A stretch of DNA of 64,000 nt, taken from contig NZ_JAABLQ010000001.1 in the NCBI RefSeq assembly GCF_009915765.1, positions 434,001 to 498,000 of the forward strand. Reading direction: 5' to 3'. This stretch comes from Pannonibacter sp. XCT-53. Lineage in GTDB: Bacteria; Pseudomonadota; Alphaproteobacteria; Rhizobiales; Stappiaceae. Made by a program: the position numbers and the translations under genes. The notes beneath the pieces were generated by a model, which was not told the origin of the DNA, did not search any database, and saw nothing but the letters and a program-made list of their open reading frames with translations. Positions 12,481-21,405 of this stretch are shown piece after piece. The number at the start of each line of letters is the position of its first letter. The stretch's first letter is position 1.

Positions 12481-14235
12481 ATGGCTGTGCAGGGGGCGGC
12501 ACTGAAACGGAGCATCCTTGCGCTGCTTGCCCTTGGCGCAGGACAGGCGGCGCCGTCCGTCGTCCTTGTGCCTCCGGTGCAGGCGCAAGTCGCCGCCGAA
12601 GCCGACGAAGGGCAGCGCATCGCCGAGATCCGCGTGAGGCTGACCAATCCGTCCGCCGATCCTGCCCTCAATGACCGGGCCATCGACCAGTTCCGGCGCG
12701 GTCTTGCCGTCTATCCCGACGACCATTTCTACCGCACGCTGGTCGATTTCGCGCTGAACCGGGCCACCCGCGCGGCGGGGCTTGCCGGGGCGAGCTACGA
12801 CATCGGCTTTGCCGACACTGGCGGCCTGACCCTGACCTTCGACCTGACGCTGGGCGACGCGGCAGCTGCCGGGGCGCCGCGCGGCATGCTGGCGACGGGC
12901 AAGGCGTCGGATTTTCCCGTGCTCTACGACAGCGGCGGCACCTATGTGAAGGTGAAGGCCGAGTCCATCGCGCTGTACTATGGCAACGCCGATGCCTGGT
13001 ACGGCCGGCCCGACCTGATGCTGAACGGCAATCCGATGGTGCAGGGCAAGCCCTCCGGCAAGGGCTACCAGCACTGGGTCGAGGGCATGGTGCACACCGG
13101 CCTCTACGGCATCACGCCGCTGAGCGAGCGGTTCTATGTCTATGGCGGGGCGAGTGTTCTGGCCAGCGGCTCGTATGGTCAGGAGCTGTTCAGCAACCGC
13201 ACCCGCAGCCATGTCGCCGTCGAAGATGCCTTTGCCGGCTTCATCACCGGGGTGACCCGCGAGAACGGGGACCGGCTGCAGCTTGACGCCTCCCTCGGGC
13301 GTCAGCGCTTCACGTTGGGCGACGGCTTCCTGATCATCAACACGGCAGCCAATGGCCGGGACCGGGCGGCGCTGCAGGCCAATCCGCGCTGGTCGGCGGA
13401 CATGGTTGCGCTGGCAAGGCTGCGCTACAACAACACCAAGGTCGAGCTGTTCCGGGTCGATCCGGACGAGCTGCCCATTCTCGACAGCAAGACCGTCATC
13501 GACGGCATCAACATCGAGACCCGGCTGAGCAACGGCTTCGAAGCGGCCGCCAGCTTCCTGCGCGTGCCTCACTCGAGCTTCAAGTATTTCACGCCGACGC
13601 AGACCTTCACCCGGGAAGGCCTGCAGGTCTTCGACGCCCGGCTGCGCTGGCAACCCAATCCGGCCGGAACGCCGGGGCCTTTCGTTGCGGCGGAAGCCGC
13701 GCTTCAACGCAACGAGAACTTCGACATGCAGGCCTATGGCTTCTATGGCGAGGCCGGCTGGAGCTTTGCCGACCTGCCCTGGTCGCCCACCTTCAGCTAC
13801 CGCTATGCCCAGTTCTCGGGCGATGATCCGAACACCGCCACCTTCGAGCGCTGGGATCCGCTGCTGTCGGGCGGCAACGGCGAGCAGTGGGTGCAGGGCA
13901 TCAATCATTTCAAGGTGGTGCAGGATTCCAACGTCATCGCGCATCGGTTCCAGCTGCGGCTGCGTCCGTCGGCGAAGTTTGAGCTGGTGCCGCAGGTCTG
14001 GCTGTTCCGCGCCGACAGCCTGACGAACCTGGGCGGCAATCCGGCCCTGTCGTTCCTCGGCTCGAAGGACTACGGCTACGAGCTCAACCTGACCGGCAAA
14101 TACTTCGCCTCGCGCAATGTCTATGTGCAGGGCCATGTGGCGGCGACGTTCCCGGGGGCTGCCGTCAAGAAGGCCTTCAACGCCGATCCAGATCCCTGGC
14201 TCAGCACCATGCTCTTCGTGCGTGTTGCCTATTGA
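12481..14235 (+). CDS. alginate-export-like outer membrane barrel
   Basis: 584 residues. A signal peptide (hydrophobic from about residue 10, likely cleaved after VQA near 35) is followed by a POTRA-like segment (about 40-95) and a long region of alternating aromatic beta strands ending in FVRVAY, the typical aromatic C-terminus of outer membrane proteins. SYRYAQFSGDDPNTATFERW and the following strands resemble the alginate_exp domain of AlgE-like porins. It may be a substrate-specific channel. The next two genes encode Tat-exported dehydrogenases on the same strand, starting 26 bases downstream, so the three may form one system. No alginate genes are present; substrate unknown. Confidence 0.65.
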   Translation: MAVQGAALKRSILALLALGAGQAAPSVVLVPPVQAQVAAEADEGQRIAEIRVRLTNPSADPALNDRAIDQFRRGLAVYPDDHFYRTLVDFALNRATRAAGLAGASYDIGFADTGGLTLTFDLTLGDAAAAGAPRGMLATGKASDFPVLYDSGGTYVKVKAESIALYYGNADAWYGRPDLMLNGNPMVQGKPSGKGYQHWVEGMVHTGLYGITPLSERFYVYGGASVLASGSYGQELFSNRTRSHVAVEDAFAGFITGVTRENGDRLQLDASLGRQRFTLGDGFLIINTAANGRDRAALQANPRWSADMVALARLRYNNTKVELFRVDPDELPILDSKTVIDGINIETRLSNGFEAAASFLRVPHSSFKYFTPTQTFTREGLQVFDARLRWQPNPAGTPGPFVAAEAALQRNENFDMQAYGFYGEAGWSFADLPWSPTFSYRYAQFSGDDPNTATFERWDPLLSGGNGEQWVQGINHFKVVQDSNVIAHRFQLRLRPSAKFELVPQVWLFRADSLTNLGGNPALSFLGSKDYGYELNLTGKYFASRNVYVQGHVAATFPGAAVKKAFNADPDPWLSTMLFVRVAY

Positions 14236-14261
14236 TGCTTTGCGAAAAGGGAGTTCTTGAC

Positions 14262-15296
14262 ATGGACCGCAGGGACCTTCTGAAAACGATGGCACTGGCC
14301 GCAGCCGCCCCCGGCGCCGTCGGCGTGGTCGCCGGAGCCTCGGCGACGCAAGCTCAGGCGCAGGCGCAGGCCTCGGCCGGAAACCCCATCGCCGCCATGC
14401 CGGGACACCATGACGTGACGCCGGTGAGCCCGGACTATGTCATCTCCGACCGTTTTGCCGGCAAGACCTACATCGTCACCGGCAGTGCGCGGGGCATGGG
14501 CAAGGTGGCGGCGGACCGTCTGGCGCGCGAGGGGGCCAATGTCGTGGGCGTGGACTGGATCGCCGACGAGGGCGCCGCCGTCATTGCTGCGATCAAGGCG
14601 GCCGGCGGCAAGGCGGAGTTCGTGCCGGGCGACGTGTCCGACACCGCCGTCTGCGACCGCATGGTCGAGGTGGCCGTCTCGACCTTCGGCGGTCTGGACG
14701 GGGCGATCAACAACGCCGGCGTCATGGATGCCATTCCGCCCAGTGAGCCCATCGACTACGACAAGCAGAAGGACCTCGCCTTCAACCCGGTTCATCTCGC
14801 CAGCGACGCGTATTGGGACGTGGTGATGCGGGTGAATGCCACCGGCGTGTTCCGCTGCATGCGGGCACAGCTGCGCCACATGGTCGAGCAGGGCAAGGGC
14901 GGCTCGATCGTCAACGTCGCCAGTGTCGCGGGTCTGCGGGGCTTCAGCTCCACTCCCTCCTATGTCGCCAGCAAGCATGCGGTGAATGGCCTGACCAAGA
15001 ATGCGGCCATCGATTACGCGCCGTATGGGATCCGCATCAACTCGGTGAACATGGCCAACACCGACACGCCGATGGTGCAGCGCGCCAAGCAGCTCGTCGG
15101 CGCGCGGATGAAGGCCCTGGGCGGGGTGGGCATGGGCACGATCAAGACCCGCAGCCTGCTGCAATACGCCGATACCAACCACCGCGATGCCACGCCGGAG
15201 GAGCAGGTTGCGATCATGCTGTTCCTGCTGTCCGACGAGGCCTCCAACATCACCGGCGCCAACTGGGCGACCGATGGCGGCTTCACCACCTACTGA
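14262..15296 (+). CDS. Tat-exported short-chain dehydrogenase, copy 1
   Basis: 344 residues. Start at 14262 because AAAGGGAG lies eight bases upstream; an earlier in-frame ATG (14235) lacks this. The N-terminus ([18 protein letters not shown], then Ala-rich to AQAQAQ) is a twin-arginine signal. The mature part is a classical [11 protein letters not shown] cofactor loop, NNAGVMD, a catalytic YVASK and [10 protein letters not shown]. It oxidises or reduces an unknown alcohol or ketone with NAD(P). Export would place it in the periplasm, where free NAD(P) is scarce, so the cofactor would have to be carried through Tat. Followed by a close paralogue. Confidence 0.87.
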   Translation: MDRRDLLKTMALAAAAPGAVGVVAGASATQAQAQAQASAGNPIAAMPGHHDVTPVSPDYVISDRFAGKTYIVTGSARGMGKVAADRLAREGANVVGVDWIADEGAAVIAAIKAAGGKAEFVPGDVSDTAVCDRMVEVAVSTFGGLDGAINNAGVMDAIPPSEPIDYDKQKDLAFNPVHLASDAYWDVVMRVNATGVFRCMRAQLRHMVEQGKGGSIVNVASVAGLRGFSSTPSYVASKHAVNGLTKNAAIDYAPYGIRINSVNMANTDTPMVQRAKQLVGARMKALGGVGMGTIKTRSLLQYADTNHRDATPEEQVAIMLFLLSDEASNITGANWATDGGFTTY

Positions 15297-15354
15297 CCCC
15301 CGCATCCTGCGGTCACAGGCTCCGGTTGGTCCGGGGCCGAAGGAGCGAACTGAC

Positions 15355-16407
15355 ATGACCCTTGATCGTCGTGATGTCCTGAAGGGAATGACCCTGGCCG
15401 GTGGTGTTGCCGGCGTGGCGGCCGCCAGTGGCCTGCAGATGGCCCAGGCCCAGGCCCAGACACAGACACAGCCTGCCGCGGCAGCTTCACCAGCCGGTGG
15501 CGGCGGTGGATATGTCGGCGGCCTTGCCATTGCCCCGACCGACCCGGCCTATGTCGTGCCGGATCGTTTCAAGGGCCGCACGGTCATCGTCACCGGTTGC
15601 GCGCGCGGCATGGGGCAGGCGGCGGCCGAGCGTCTGGCGCGCGAGGGGGCAAACGTCGTCGGCGTGGACTGGATCGAGGACCAGGGCGCGGCGGTGATCG
15701 ACGGGATCCGCAAGGCGGGCGGCAAGGCCGAGTTCGTTCCGGGCGACGTGCGCGATGCCGCCGTCTGCCAGAAGGCGGTCGATGTGGCCGTGGCAAGCTT
15801 TGGCGGGCTGTCCGGCGCCATCAACAACGCCGGTGTCATGGACGGTGTCTACTCCGGTGAGCCGGTCGATTATGCGGCCCAGAAGCCGCGCGTCTTCGCC
15901 CCGATCCACGAGGCGACCGACGCGTATTGGGACGCGGTGATGGAGATCAATGCCGGCGGCGTGTTCCGCTCGCTGCGGCCGCAGCTGGCGCAGCTGGTCA
16001 AGCAGGGGCAGGGCGGCGCCATCGTCAATGTGGGCTCCATCGCCGGGCTGACCGGCCTTGCCGGCAATCCGGCCTATGTCGCCAGCAAGCATGCGGTGAA
16101 CGGCCTCACCAAGAACGCGGCCATCGACTATGCCCCCTATGGCATCCGCATCAATTCCGTGAACATGGCCGCCACCGATACGCCGATGGTTGCCCGCGCC
16201 GGCGCGCTGGTCGCCGCCAGCATGAAGGACGGCGGCGGCGGCATGGGCCGGATCAAGACCCAGAGCATCCTCGCCTATGCCGATCCGGCGCACCGTCCGG
16301 CAACGCCGGCGGAGCAGGTGGCGATCATGCTGTTCCTGCTCTCCGACGAGGCCTCCAACATCACCGGTGCCACCTGGGCGACGGACGGCGGCTGGACAAC
16401 CTACTGA
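15355..16407 (+). CDS. Tat-exported short-chain dehydrogenase, copy 2
   Basis: 350 residues, start at 15355 with GGAG nine bases upstream. Tat signal [17 protein letters not shown] ends in an AQAQ-rich stretch and a Gly-rich linker. SDR motifs: [15 protein letters not shown], catalytic [15 protein letters not shown], and [10 protein letters not shown] near the end. It matches copy 1 closely through the whole catalytic domain, including long identical segments such as [20 protein letters not shown], so the pair arose by tandem duplication. The signal and linker have diverged most. A heterodimer or divided substrate range is possible but not shown. Confidence 0.87.
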   Translation: MTLDRRDVLKGMTLAGGVAGVAAASGLQMAQAQAQTQTQPAAAASPAGGGGGYVGGLAIAPTDPAYVVPDRFKGRTVIVTGCARGMGQAAAERLAREGANVVGVDWIEDQGAAVIDGIRKAGGKAEFVPGDVRDAAVCQKAVDVAVASFGGLSGAINNAGVMDGVYSGEPVDYAAQKPRVFAPIHEATDAYWDAVMEINAGGVFRSLRPQLAQLVKQGQGGAIVNVGSIAGLTGLAGNPAYVASKHAVNGLTKNAAIDYAPYGIRINSVNMAATDTPMVARAGALVAASMKDGGGGMGRIKTQSILAYADPAHRPATPAEQVAIMLFLLSDEASNITGATWATDGGWTTY

Positions 16408-16551
16408 CGACAGATCCGGCACGCGGGGTTTCTGCCCCGTCGCCGGGTTCTTCCGGCAAAGCGGCAGACATGTCATCGCCCTTCTGAATTTCGGCTCTTG
16501 ACCTGAAGTGCGCTCCAGCACCTAGGGTCGGGAACTGTTCAGAGGGAGACG

Positions 16552-16968
16552 ATGATGACACGGCTTGAACAGTTCTTTTCCTGCCTCGGGTCTGCGGACC
16601 TTGAAGGGGCAGGGCGGATGATTGAAGCGGATGCGGAGTTTGTCGCGGTGCGACCCGACCGCGACGCCCGGCTGCCGCTCTATGGCACGTTTCGTGGCGC
16701 GGGCGGCCTGGCGGAGTTTTGCCGCGGTCTGGCCAGCGCGTTCGAGACACAGGCGTTCGAGATCGGAGACGTGGTCGAAACCGGATCGCTGGCCTATGCC
16801 TCGGGACGGTTTCATCACGTCGTCCGCGCGACGGGGCTGCCCTTTGCCAGCGATTTCGCCGTGAGACTGCGGTACCGCGGCGGGCTCATCACGCATTACC
16901 AGTTTTACGAGGACACGGCCCGGCTGGAGACGGCTTTCGGCCTGGCCGGGCGGGAGGGCGCGCAATGA
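16552..16968 (+). CDS. SnoaL/NTF2-like protein
   Basis: 138 residues (137 if the second ATG at 16555, which is better spaced from GAGGGAG, is used). A single cone-shaped NTF2 fold is suggested by LEQFFSCLGSADLEGAGRMI, the YGTFRGAGGLAEF strand-turn and the C-terminal FAVRLRYRGGLITHYQFYED. Family members are isomerases, hydrolases or small-ligand binders; the activity cannot be told. It is the first gene of a tightly coupled trio: its stop overlaps the start of a MerR regulator. Confidence 0.8.
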   Translation: MMTRLEQFFSCLGSADLEGAGRMIEADAEFVAVRPDRDARLPLYGTFRGAGGLAEFCRGLASAFETQAFEIGDVVETGSLAYASGRFHHVVRATGLPFASDFAVRLRYRGGLITHYQFYEDTARLETAFGLAGREGAQ

Positions 16969-17378
16969 AGATCGGTGACCTTGCCGCCCGGACCGGACTG
17001 AGCGTCGACACGCTGCGCTACTATGAAAAGATCGGGCTGATCCCGGCCCCCTTGCGCGATGCCGGTGGCCGGCGTGTCTATGACGCGTCCATCCTGCGCT
17101 GGCTGCAGTTTCTGGAGCGGCTGAAGGCAACAGGGATGGGGATTCGCGACCGCCTTGCCTATGCCGAGCTGCGCGCAAGGGGCGCGGAGACCGCGCGGGA
17201 GCGGCGCGAGATGATCGAGCGTCATCGCCAGAAAGTCGCCGCCAGCCTGTGGGAGATGCAGAAGACGCTCGAGCTTCTCGACGAAAAGGTCGAGACCTAC
17301 CGCAAGATCGAGGCGGGCGAGATCGAGGATCCCGGTGCTTTGCCTGCACCCCGCGCCGTGAAAGGAGCCCGCCCATGA
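16965..17378 (+). CDS. MerR family transcriptional regulator
   Basis: 137 residues. Start at 16965 (ATG overlapping the upstream TGA). The winged-helix domain reads KIGDLAARTGLSVDTLRYYE then GLIPAPLRDAGGRRVYD; the coiled-coil dimer helix follows (about residues 75-120, rich in Glu/Arg/Lys). No cysteines are in the usual metal-binding loop, so an organic signal is more likely than a metal. It sits between, and overlaps, the NTF2-like and CMD genes and probably controls this operon. Confidence 0.9.
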   Translation: MKIGDLAARTGLSVDTLRYYEKIGLIPAPLRDAGGRRVYDASILRWLQFLERLKATGMGIRDRLAYAELRARGAETARERREMIERHRQKVAASLWEMQKTLELLDEKVETYRKIEAGEIEDPGALPAPRAVKGARP

Positions 17379-17758
17379 CCTCAGCCCTCGAACGTGGACG
17401 CGACATCGTCCGGACACTGAACCCCGCTCTCGAACAGGTGCTGGCGGAGCGGTACGATGATCTTGTCGACGGCTTCAGCGAGAGCCTCGTCGAATGGGCC
17501 TACGGCCGCCATTACGCACGCCCCGGTCTCGATCTGAAGACGCGCCAGCTCTGCACGGTGGCCGCCCTGACGGCTCTGGGCGGGCAGACCGGACCGCAGC
17601 TCAAGGCGAACATCGCCCATAGCCTGGCGGCGGGGGCGAGCCGCGAGGAAATCGTCGAGGCGATCTGGCAGATGGCAGTGTATGGCGGGTTGCCCGCCGC
17701 GATCAATGGCCTGAACGTTGCGCGCGACCTGTTTGCCGACCTCGACCGGGAGACCTGA
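17375..17758 (+). CDS. carboxymuconolactone decarboxylase family protein
   Basis: 127 residues. The ATG overlaps the MerR stop by four bases; AAAGGAG lies seven bases upstream. The all-helical CMD fold shows YGRHYARPGLDLKTRQLCTV, then ALTALGGQTGPQLKANIAHS and EEIVEAIWQMAVYGGLPAA. The redox CxxC of AhpD relatives is absent: the first Cys position is filled but the second is not, so peroxidase activity is unlikely and a lactone decarboxylase-like role is more plausible. Third gene of the NTF2-MerR-CMD operon. Confidence 0.9.
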   Translation: MTSALERGRDIVRTLNPALEQVLAERYDDLVDGFSESLVEWAYGRHYARPGLDLKTRQLCTVAALTALGGQTGPQLKANIAHSLAAGASREEIVEAIWQMAVYGGLPAAINGLNVARDLFADLDRET

Positions 17759-18030
17759 CCGATGTGCTGCCCTGCGGCGACTTGCGTGGTCGCAGGGCAC
17801 GGACCTCAGCGCGGGATCGACACTGACAGGATCGACACTGGCGGGATCAGTGCGTGGTGCCGGTCGACAGCGTTCCAGGCCCGGCGACCAGGCGTGGAGG
17901 ATGGCTGTGTCCGGGCAGACTGGACCGGCCCTGGTGGCAGCCGCAGGTCCGGCATCGGGCGACCGCTCCGGCGCGCGGGCGGGCGGACCGGCCAGCGATC
18001 CGCAGCAGCAGTGCAACGGACCCGTGGGGA

Positions 18031-18378
18031 TCAGTGGCCGGGCGCCTCCCCCTTCGAGTGCCCGTCCGAATGGCCGAGATCCCGCTCGGGCCACACCAGG
18101 TTCCGGACACGCTGTTTCAGGATCTTGGCCTCGGGGAAGCCGCCATCGGCCTTGCGCTCCCAGACCGTGGTGCCGTTGCAGGTGATGATGAAGATGCCGC
18201 CCGTCCCCGGCACCAGCGTGACGGCACCGAGATCCTCCGAGAAGGTGCTGAGCAGCTCCTGCGCCAGCCAGGCGGCGCGCAACATCCAGCCGCACTGGCG
18301 GCAATAGGTGATGCTGATTGTCGGCTTGGGGGATGCGCCGGGGTCTTGGGCCGGATCGGTGGTGGCAAGGTCGGTCAT
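18031..18378 (-). CDS. SelT/SelW/SelH (Rdx) family protein
   Basis: 115 residues. ATG at 18376-18378. A 17-residue N-terminal extension precedes ITYCRQCGWMLRAAWLAQEL, the CxxC motif of the thioredoxin-like Rdx family (cysteine form of the CxxU selenoproteins). GGIFIITCNGTTVWERK and GGFPEAKILKQRVRN complete the family core. A His/Gly-rich tail (HSDGHSKGEAPGH) may bind metal. Presumed redox role in the cytoplasm. The 270 bases downstream (17759-18030) contain no gene I can support. Confidence 0.85.
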   Translation of the reverse strand: MTDLATTDPAQDPGASPKPTISITYCRQCGWMLRAAWLAQELLSTFSEDLGAVTLVPGTGGIFIITCNGTTVWERKADGGFPEAKILKQRVRNLVWPERDLGHSDGHSKGEAPGH

Positions 18379-18493
18379 GCGGCGGTCCCTGTCTGATGAA
18401 AGCGCTGGCGGCTTGTGCCGGGCCACTGCCTTGAGCGCGGGGCAGGGGCAGGCTAAGCCTTTGGCCAGAGCAATAGCGGAGCTGCCCACGCAA

Positions 18494-19384
18494 ATGAAGC
18501 CTGTCTCCCCGGCCGGTTCCGTTCCGGATGTGCTTGTTGCCCTGCCCGAGCTACAGCGGGTGATCGGACCGATCTGTGCGATTGCCGCGCTCAGCGGCTT
18601 CGGCAACGAGGTGTTCCGCGTGGATGGAGACCGGGGCAGCTTTATCCTGCGCATCGAGCGGCCAAGCCTGAAGGGGCGTGTCGATCGCCACCTCGAGGCA
18701 GCCTATGCCCGCCGGGCTGCAGCACTCGGCTTTGGTCCGCAGGTGCTCTTTGCCGATCCGGCGCGCGGGGTCATGCTGCTGCGCGCCGTGCCGGATGCCC
18801 GGCCGCTGGGAGCCGGCGATGCCGCCGATCCGGCCGAAGCCGCGCAGCTTGGCGCCCTGTTGCGCCGGCTGCACACGGACGTGACCCTCTCCGGCGCGCG
18901 CTTCGATCCGGCGGCCTGGCTGGCTGCGCGCCGGCCGGCGCTCGTGGCGGCTGGCCTGCTGGACGGCGATGCCCTGGCGGTCGCGCGGTCGGTCGAGGAT
19001 CTGGCGCGGCAAGAGGGGGGCGCGGCCGGGCCGGCCGTGCCCAGCCATTGTGATCTCGTGCCCCAGAACGTGCTGCTGTCGCAGGGGCGCCTGTGGCTGA
19101 TCGATTTTGAGTATGCAGGCCGCGCCGATCCGGCCTGGGACCTCGCCTATGCCGGGCTGGAGGCGGCCTATGGCGGGGCGGCGCGCATGGCGCTCCTTGC
19201 GGGCTACTGCGCCGGCGATCTGGCCGCGGCCGCCCGGCTCGCCCCGCGGGTGGCGCGGATGCGACCGGTCTGCGATGTCGTCTCGGCCTTCTGGGCGCTG
19301 GAGCAGATGGCGGCGGGCAATCCGGCGGCGGACTTTGCCAGCTACGCGGACACGCGGCTGGCGCGGGCGGCCGGGGCGCTCTGA
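18494..19384 (+). CDS. choline/thiamine kinase-like phosphotransferase
   Basis: 296 residues from the ATG at 18494; longer in-frame starts exist but the added sequence shows no similarity. The aminoglycoside-phosphotransferase fold is marked by SGFGNEVFRVDGDRGSFILR, then SHCDLVPQNVLL (catalytic loop) and LIDFEYAGRADPAWDL (metal-binding DFG-like part). This pattern is typical of the choline/ethanolamine/thiamine kinase branch, which phosphorylates small hydroxyl compounds, rather than antibiotic resistance enzymes. Divergent from the Rdx gene; substrate not determinable. Confidence 0.83.
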   Translation: MKPVSPAGSVPDVLVALPELQRVIGPICAIAALSGFGNEVFRVDGDRGSFILRIERPSLKGRVDRHLEAAYARRAAALGFGPQVLFADPARGVMLLRAVPDARPLGAGDAADPAEAAQLGALLRRLHTDVTLSGARFDPAAWLAARRPALVAAGLLDGDALAVARSVEDLARQEGGAAGPAVPSHCDLVPQNVLLSQGRLWLIDFEYAGRADPAWDLAYAGLEAAYGGAARMALLAGYCAGDLAAAARLAPRVARMRPVCDVVSAFWALEQMAAGNPAADFASYADTRLARAAGAL

Positions 19385-19425
19385 GTGCGCGACGCTCGCG
19401 CTGGCATTCCAACGTCGCGGTCTGC

Positions 19426-20400
19426 TTATCGCGCCGGTGTCTGGCCTTGCGCCGGCCGGGTCTCGCCCAGCACGCAGGTCTGGTGACGCAGGTTCATGTC
19501 CTCGCGCAGGGACAGGTTGTCCGGATCGCGCAAGAGGTTCGACCACAGGCCATCGGCCTGCATCGCCGTCAGGGTGCAGCGGCAGATGGCGCGGCAGTCG
19601 GCCTCGTCCACGCCGCTGACCGCGCAGGTGAGGCTGCAATTGTCGAGGAAGTCGGTCGAGGCCCTGTCCGGAATGAGATGCACGGCAGCCAGAAGCCAGA
19701 GGCTGCCGAACAGCACCGGCTGGTGCAGGAGATAGACGGCCAGGGAATGCCGCCCGGCCAGCACGCCGAGGCGACCGGCGCGGCTGCCCGGCTGCCAGCG
19801 CCGGGCCAGCATCATCAGCGGGCGGGCCCGCTGCAGCAGCAGCCCGGCTGCGACGCCGAGAAGCGTCGCGCCGGTCCAGGGGGCGAGGGGCACGTAGTCC
19901 ACACTGGCGACGCCCGGATCGCCGAGCCCTGTCCAGAGCCAGAGCGGTCCGTCAAAGGCGGGGCCGGCGGCCAGAGCCGGCAGGGCGAGGACGCCGGCTC
20001 CGGCGAGGGCTGCCGCAGCCGGGTGCAGGCGGGTGAAGGGCAGGGCAACGAGGCTTGAGGCAGCGATGGCATGCAGGATGCCGAAACGCACCATGCCGTC
20101 GCCCAGGACGTACCAGGTGCCGGCACTGACGGCAGCAGCGGCGGCCACGATCACCAGCAGGCGTCGCCAGAACGGTCGCCAGCGGATGCCGCCGCCATGG
20201 GCAAGGCTGAGGCTGACGCCGGCGAGAAACAGGAAGGTTGCAGCGATGGCCGCAGCGAAGGCGCGCCAGCCCATACCGGTGTCGACCGGCCAGTCGACCA
20301 CGCCGAACCACAGCAGGTCCCAGGACAGGTGGTAGATCCCCATGGCCAGCAGCGCGATCCCGCGCAGCGCGTCCAGAAGGGGGAGGCGACGCTGTGTCAT
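19426..20400 (-). CDS. DUF1624 (heparan-acetyltransferase-like) membrane protein
   Basis: 324 residues. LLDALRGIALLAMGIYHLSWD opens the protein and is the hallmark of DUF1624; about eight membrane helices follow to residue 255. The His in the first helix would handle an acetyl group if the enzyme acts like human HGSNAT. After the last helix comes a 75-residue tail with six cysteines (NCSLTC, DCRAICRC, TC). I do not know this tail from the family. Stop at 19426; a hypothetical small membrane protein gene lies immediately upstream. Confidence 0.82.
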   Translation of the reverse strand: MTQRRLPLLDALRGIALLAMGIYHLSWDLLWFGVVDWPVDTGMGWRAFAAAIAATFLFLAGVSLSLAHGGGIRWRPFWRRLLVIVAAAAAVSAGTWYVLGDGMVRFGILHAIAASSLVALPFTRLHPAAAALAGAGVLALPALAAGPAFDGPLWLWTGLGDPGVASVDYVPLAPWTGATLLGVAAGLLLQRARPLMMLARRWQPGSRAGRLGVLAGRHSLAVYLLHQPVLFGSLWLLAAVHLIPDRASTDFLDNCSLTCAVSGVDEADCRAICRCTLTAMQADGLWSNLLRDPDNLSLREDMNLRHQTCVLGETRPAQGQTPAR

Positions 20401-20421
20401 CGGCGGCTCCTGCCGCGCCTG

Positions 20422-20550
20422 TCAGCCCAGGAAGGCGCTGATCAGGACGCTTGCGAGGCCGCCGACCGCGACCGTTGCCACGACGAAGGGCCACGGCGAG
20501 GGACGGGCTGTTCCGGTGCTGTCCACGTCGTAGCGGTCCTGGATGCTCAT
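20422..20550 (-). CDS. small single-helix membrane protein
   Basis: 42 residues from the ATG at 20548-20550, chosen because GAGG lies about six bases upstream; upstream in-frame ATGs at 20562 and 20607 are possible. A polar start (MSIQDRYDVDSTG) is followed by one hydrophobic helix (about residues 20-40) ending in ISAFLG. It lies 21 bases before the DUF1624 start on the same strand. No recognised family. Real-gene status rests on the ribosome site, the clean membrane helix and the spacing. Confidence 0.5.
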   Translation of the reverse strand: MSIQDRYDVDSTGTARPSPWPFVVATVAVGGLASVLISAFLG

Positions 20551-20737
20551 CGCTGTCCTCATTGCCTCAGTCTGGCTGCCGGACCGGATACTGACCGGAT
20601 GCAGCACAGAGAACGCCCGGCATGGTTAACGATAGGTTAAGGCTCGGGTTCCGCAAAGAGGCGGCAGGGGACTGTCCACGCCTCTCGCAGGGCGCCCGCA
20701 ACAGGACGGTAAAGGCGGAAGCTTGTGCCGGGCTGGA

Positions 20738-21148
20738 TCACAGGCCCAGCGTCTCGAGCCCGTTCTCGAGATGGTCCGCCAGCATGGGCATGCGCAGGAG
20801 ATAGCCCGAGGTGGCGGTGAAGGCCCGGTCCCTGGCCTCCTCGACGGCCTGCAGGAAATCGCCGGCCTCGTAGTCGCCCCGGCCGATCCAGACGATGGCG
20901 ACCAGCTCGGAGGCTTCATCGACATTCAGGTCGTCGAGCAGTTCCCTGAGCTCTTCCTCGCTCAGGTCCTCGCTTTCCTCCTCGGCGAGGGCATCGTGAT
21001 GATGGCTGCCGGCGAGGCGGTCGGGATCGAGCTCGATGTTGGTCTCGCCGCGATCCTCATAGGCATCGTCCAGCGCGGTCGAGGCCGACCGGGCCTTCTG
21101 GGCGAACATGCGGATGGTGTCGGGTGACAGGCTGAGATCCACGACCAT
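20738..21148 (-). CDS. DUF3775 family protein
   Basis: 136 residues, start at 21148 with GGAGG six bases upstream. Acidic protein: LSPDTIRMFAQKARSAS opens it, followed by a polar HHHD loop and the EEELRELLDDLNVDEASELV segment, then WIGRGDYEAGDFLQAVEEAR. This is the DUF3775 pattern, found in alphaproteobacteria and without known function. Probably cytoplasmic. The next gene upstream on the strand is a tiny membrane protein 77 bases away. Confidence 0.85.
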   Translation of the reverse strand: MVVDLSLSPDTIRMFAQKARSASTALDDAYEDRGETNIELDPDRLAGSHHHDALAEEESEDLSEEELRELLDDLNVDEASELVAIVWIGRGDYEAGDFLQAVEEARDRAFTATSGYLLRMPMLADHLENGLETLGL

Positions 21149-21225
21149 GGGAGCCTCCAGCGCTCGGCATGGCGTCAGTATCCTCCTGTCCGGGCGGAAT
21201 GACAACTGCGCGCCGGCGCTGCGGC

Positions 21226-21402
21226 CTAACGCTCGTCGAGGGCGACGTCTGCGGCGGGCTGCGGCTTCGTCTGGCCCTTGGCGATGGCGTTGCCGTGCGG
21301 GCCGGTCAGGGAGATGACGAGGGCGAGGAGCAGGCCGAGGCCAATGGCTATTCCGAGCGGGCGGAGGCTTGCCTCCTCCGGGTTCCGGATGTTGCGCGGC
21401 AT
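21226..21402 (-). CDS. 58-residue single-helix membrane protein
   Basis: Reading from the ATG at 21400-21402 gives MPRNIRNPEEASLRPLG, then a hydrophobic helix IAIGLGLLLALVISL (about residues 18-32) and a polar tail ending ALDER. It begins three bases after the stop of the upstream membrane protein, with AAGGGG inside that gene's end as ribosome site. The tight spacing and membrane helix support a real gene. No family recognised. Confidence 0.6.
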   Translation of the reverse strand: MPRNIRNPEEASLRPLGIAIGLGLLLALVISLTGPHGNAIAKGQTKPQPAADVALDER

Positions 21403-21405
21403 GTC

